From JAZDCJ01 sp036311985 (GTDB taxonomy: Bacteria > Actinomycetota > Actinomycetes > Actinomycetales > Micrococcaceae), in the NCBI RefSeq assembly GCF_036311985.1, contig NZ_JAZDCJ010000046.1: a DNA stretch of 40,612 bases; one strand, 5' to 3'. A program made the translations under genes and the position numbers. The first letter of the stretch is position 1. Every line of letters starts with the position of its first letter. The notes under the pieces are model-generated. The model worked only from the letters and a program-made list of their open reading frames with translations, had not been told where the DNA came from and made no database searches. Below are positions 40,590-40,612 of this stretch, one piece after another.

Positions 40590-40612
40590 CCCCCCATTTC
40601 CTTCACTCCCTC

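Overview
High-GC, gene-dense DNA from an actinobacterium, most likely Micrococcaceae (inference). The markers are mycothione reductase, a WhiB1-type Fe-S protein, a SigH/SigR-type ECF sigma factor with a zinc anti-sigma factor, a PASTA-domain kinase, an EccC/FtsK-like ATPase with FHA domain, class II DAHP synthase, and a tmRNA tag ending ALAA. Many starts are GTG and several genes have no leader. Nearly all of the window is chromosomal core; I see no insertion sequence, phage, CRISPR array or tRNA.

Layout. 1-5338 (+): 3' part of pyruvate carboxylase, a ParA/MinD-like ATPase with a long disordered N-terminus, and mycothione reductase, closed by a perfect two-way terminator. 5432-14571: a fadD15 / ROK kinase / alpha-beta hydrolase / plsC / aroG / pknL block, whose fadD15-plsC-aroG-pknL core resembles mycobacterial gene order. 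14820-15068: whiB1 with a long leader. 15385-19556: a small membrane protein convergent with an orphan EccC/EssC-like ATPase. 19782-24407 (+): a compact tad pilus operon (ATPase, two TadC-type membrane proteins, Flp-like pilin, three TadE/F/G-like pseudopilins). 24498-31644 (+): prfB, scoAB, ftsEX, an M23 hydrolase, smpB and ssrA. 31809-32252: a YrdB-like membrane protein. 32311-35477 (-): a manganese ABC importer with its MntR regulator. 35554-39328 (-): doxX-aroA-rsgA-hisN. 39512-40500 (+): sigH and its anti-sigma factor.

How it fits together. smpB and ssrA form the ribosome-rescue pair, and ssrA carries a sequence matching the SigH/SigR promoter consensus (GGAAT-18-GTT). The only other copy I found at that exact spacing in an intergenic region lies in front of sigH itself, so thiol-oxidative stress may raise tmRNA. 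The sigH frame stays open upstream and has a second in-frame ATG with a good ribosome-binding site, so a long and a short isoform are likely, as described for Streptomyces SigR. The manganese operon has a near-palindromic DtxR/MntR-type box over its promoter and first in-frame ATG. FtsEX and the following M23 hydrolase form a septal wall-cleavage module.

No wholly new system is proved. The best leads are the stress wiring of ssrA and sigH, the orphan EccC-like ATPase divergent from the tad operon with a 9-bp inverted repeat between them, and the repeated -10-to-start spacing of leaderless genes.
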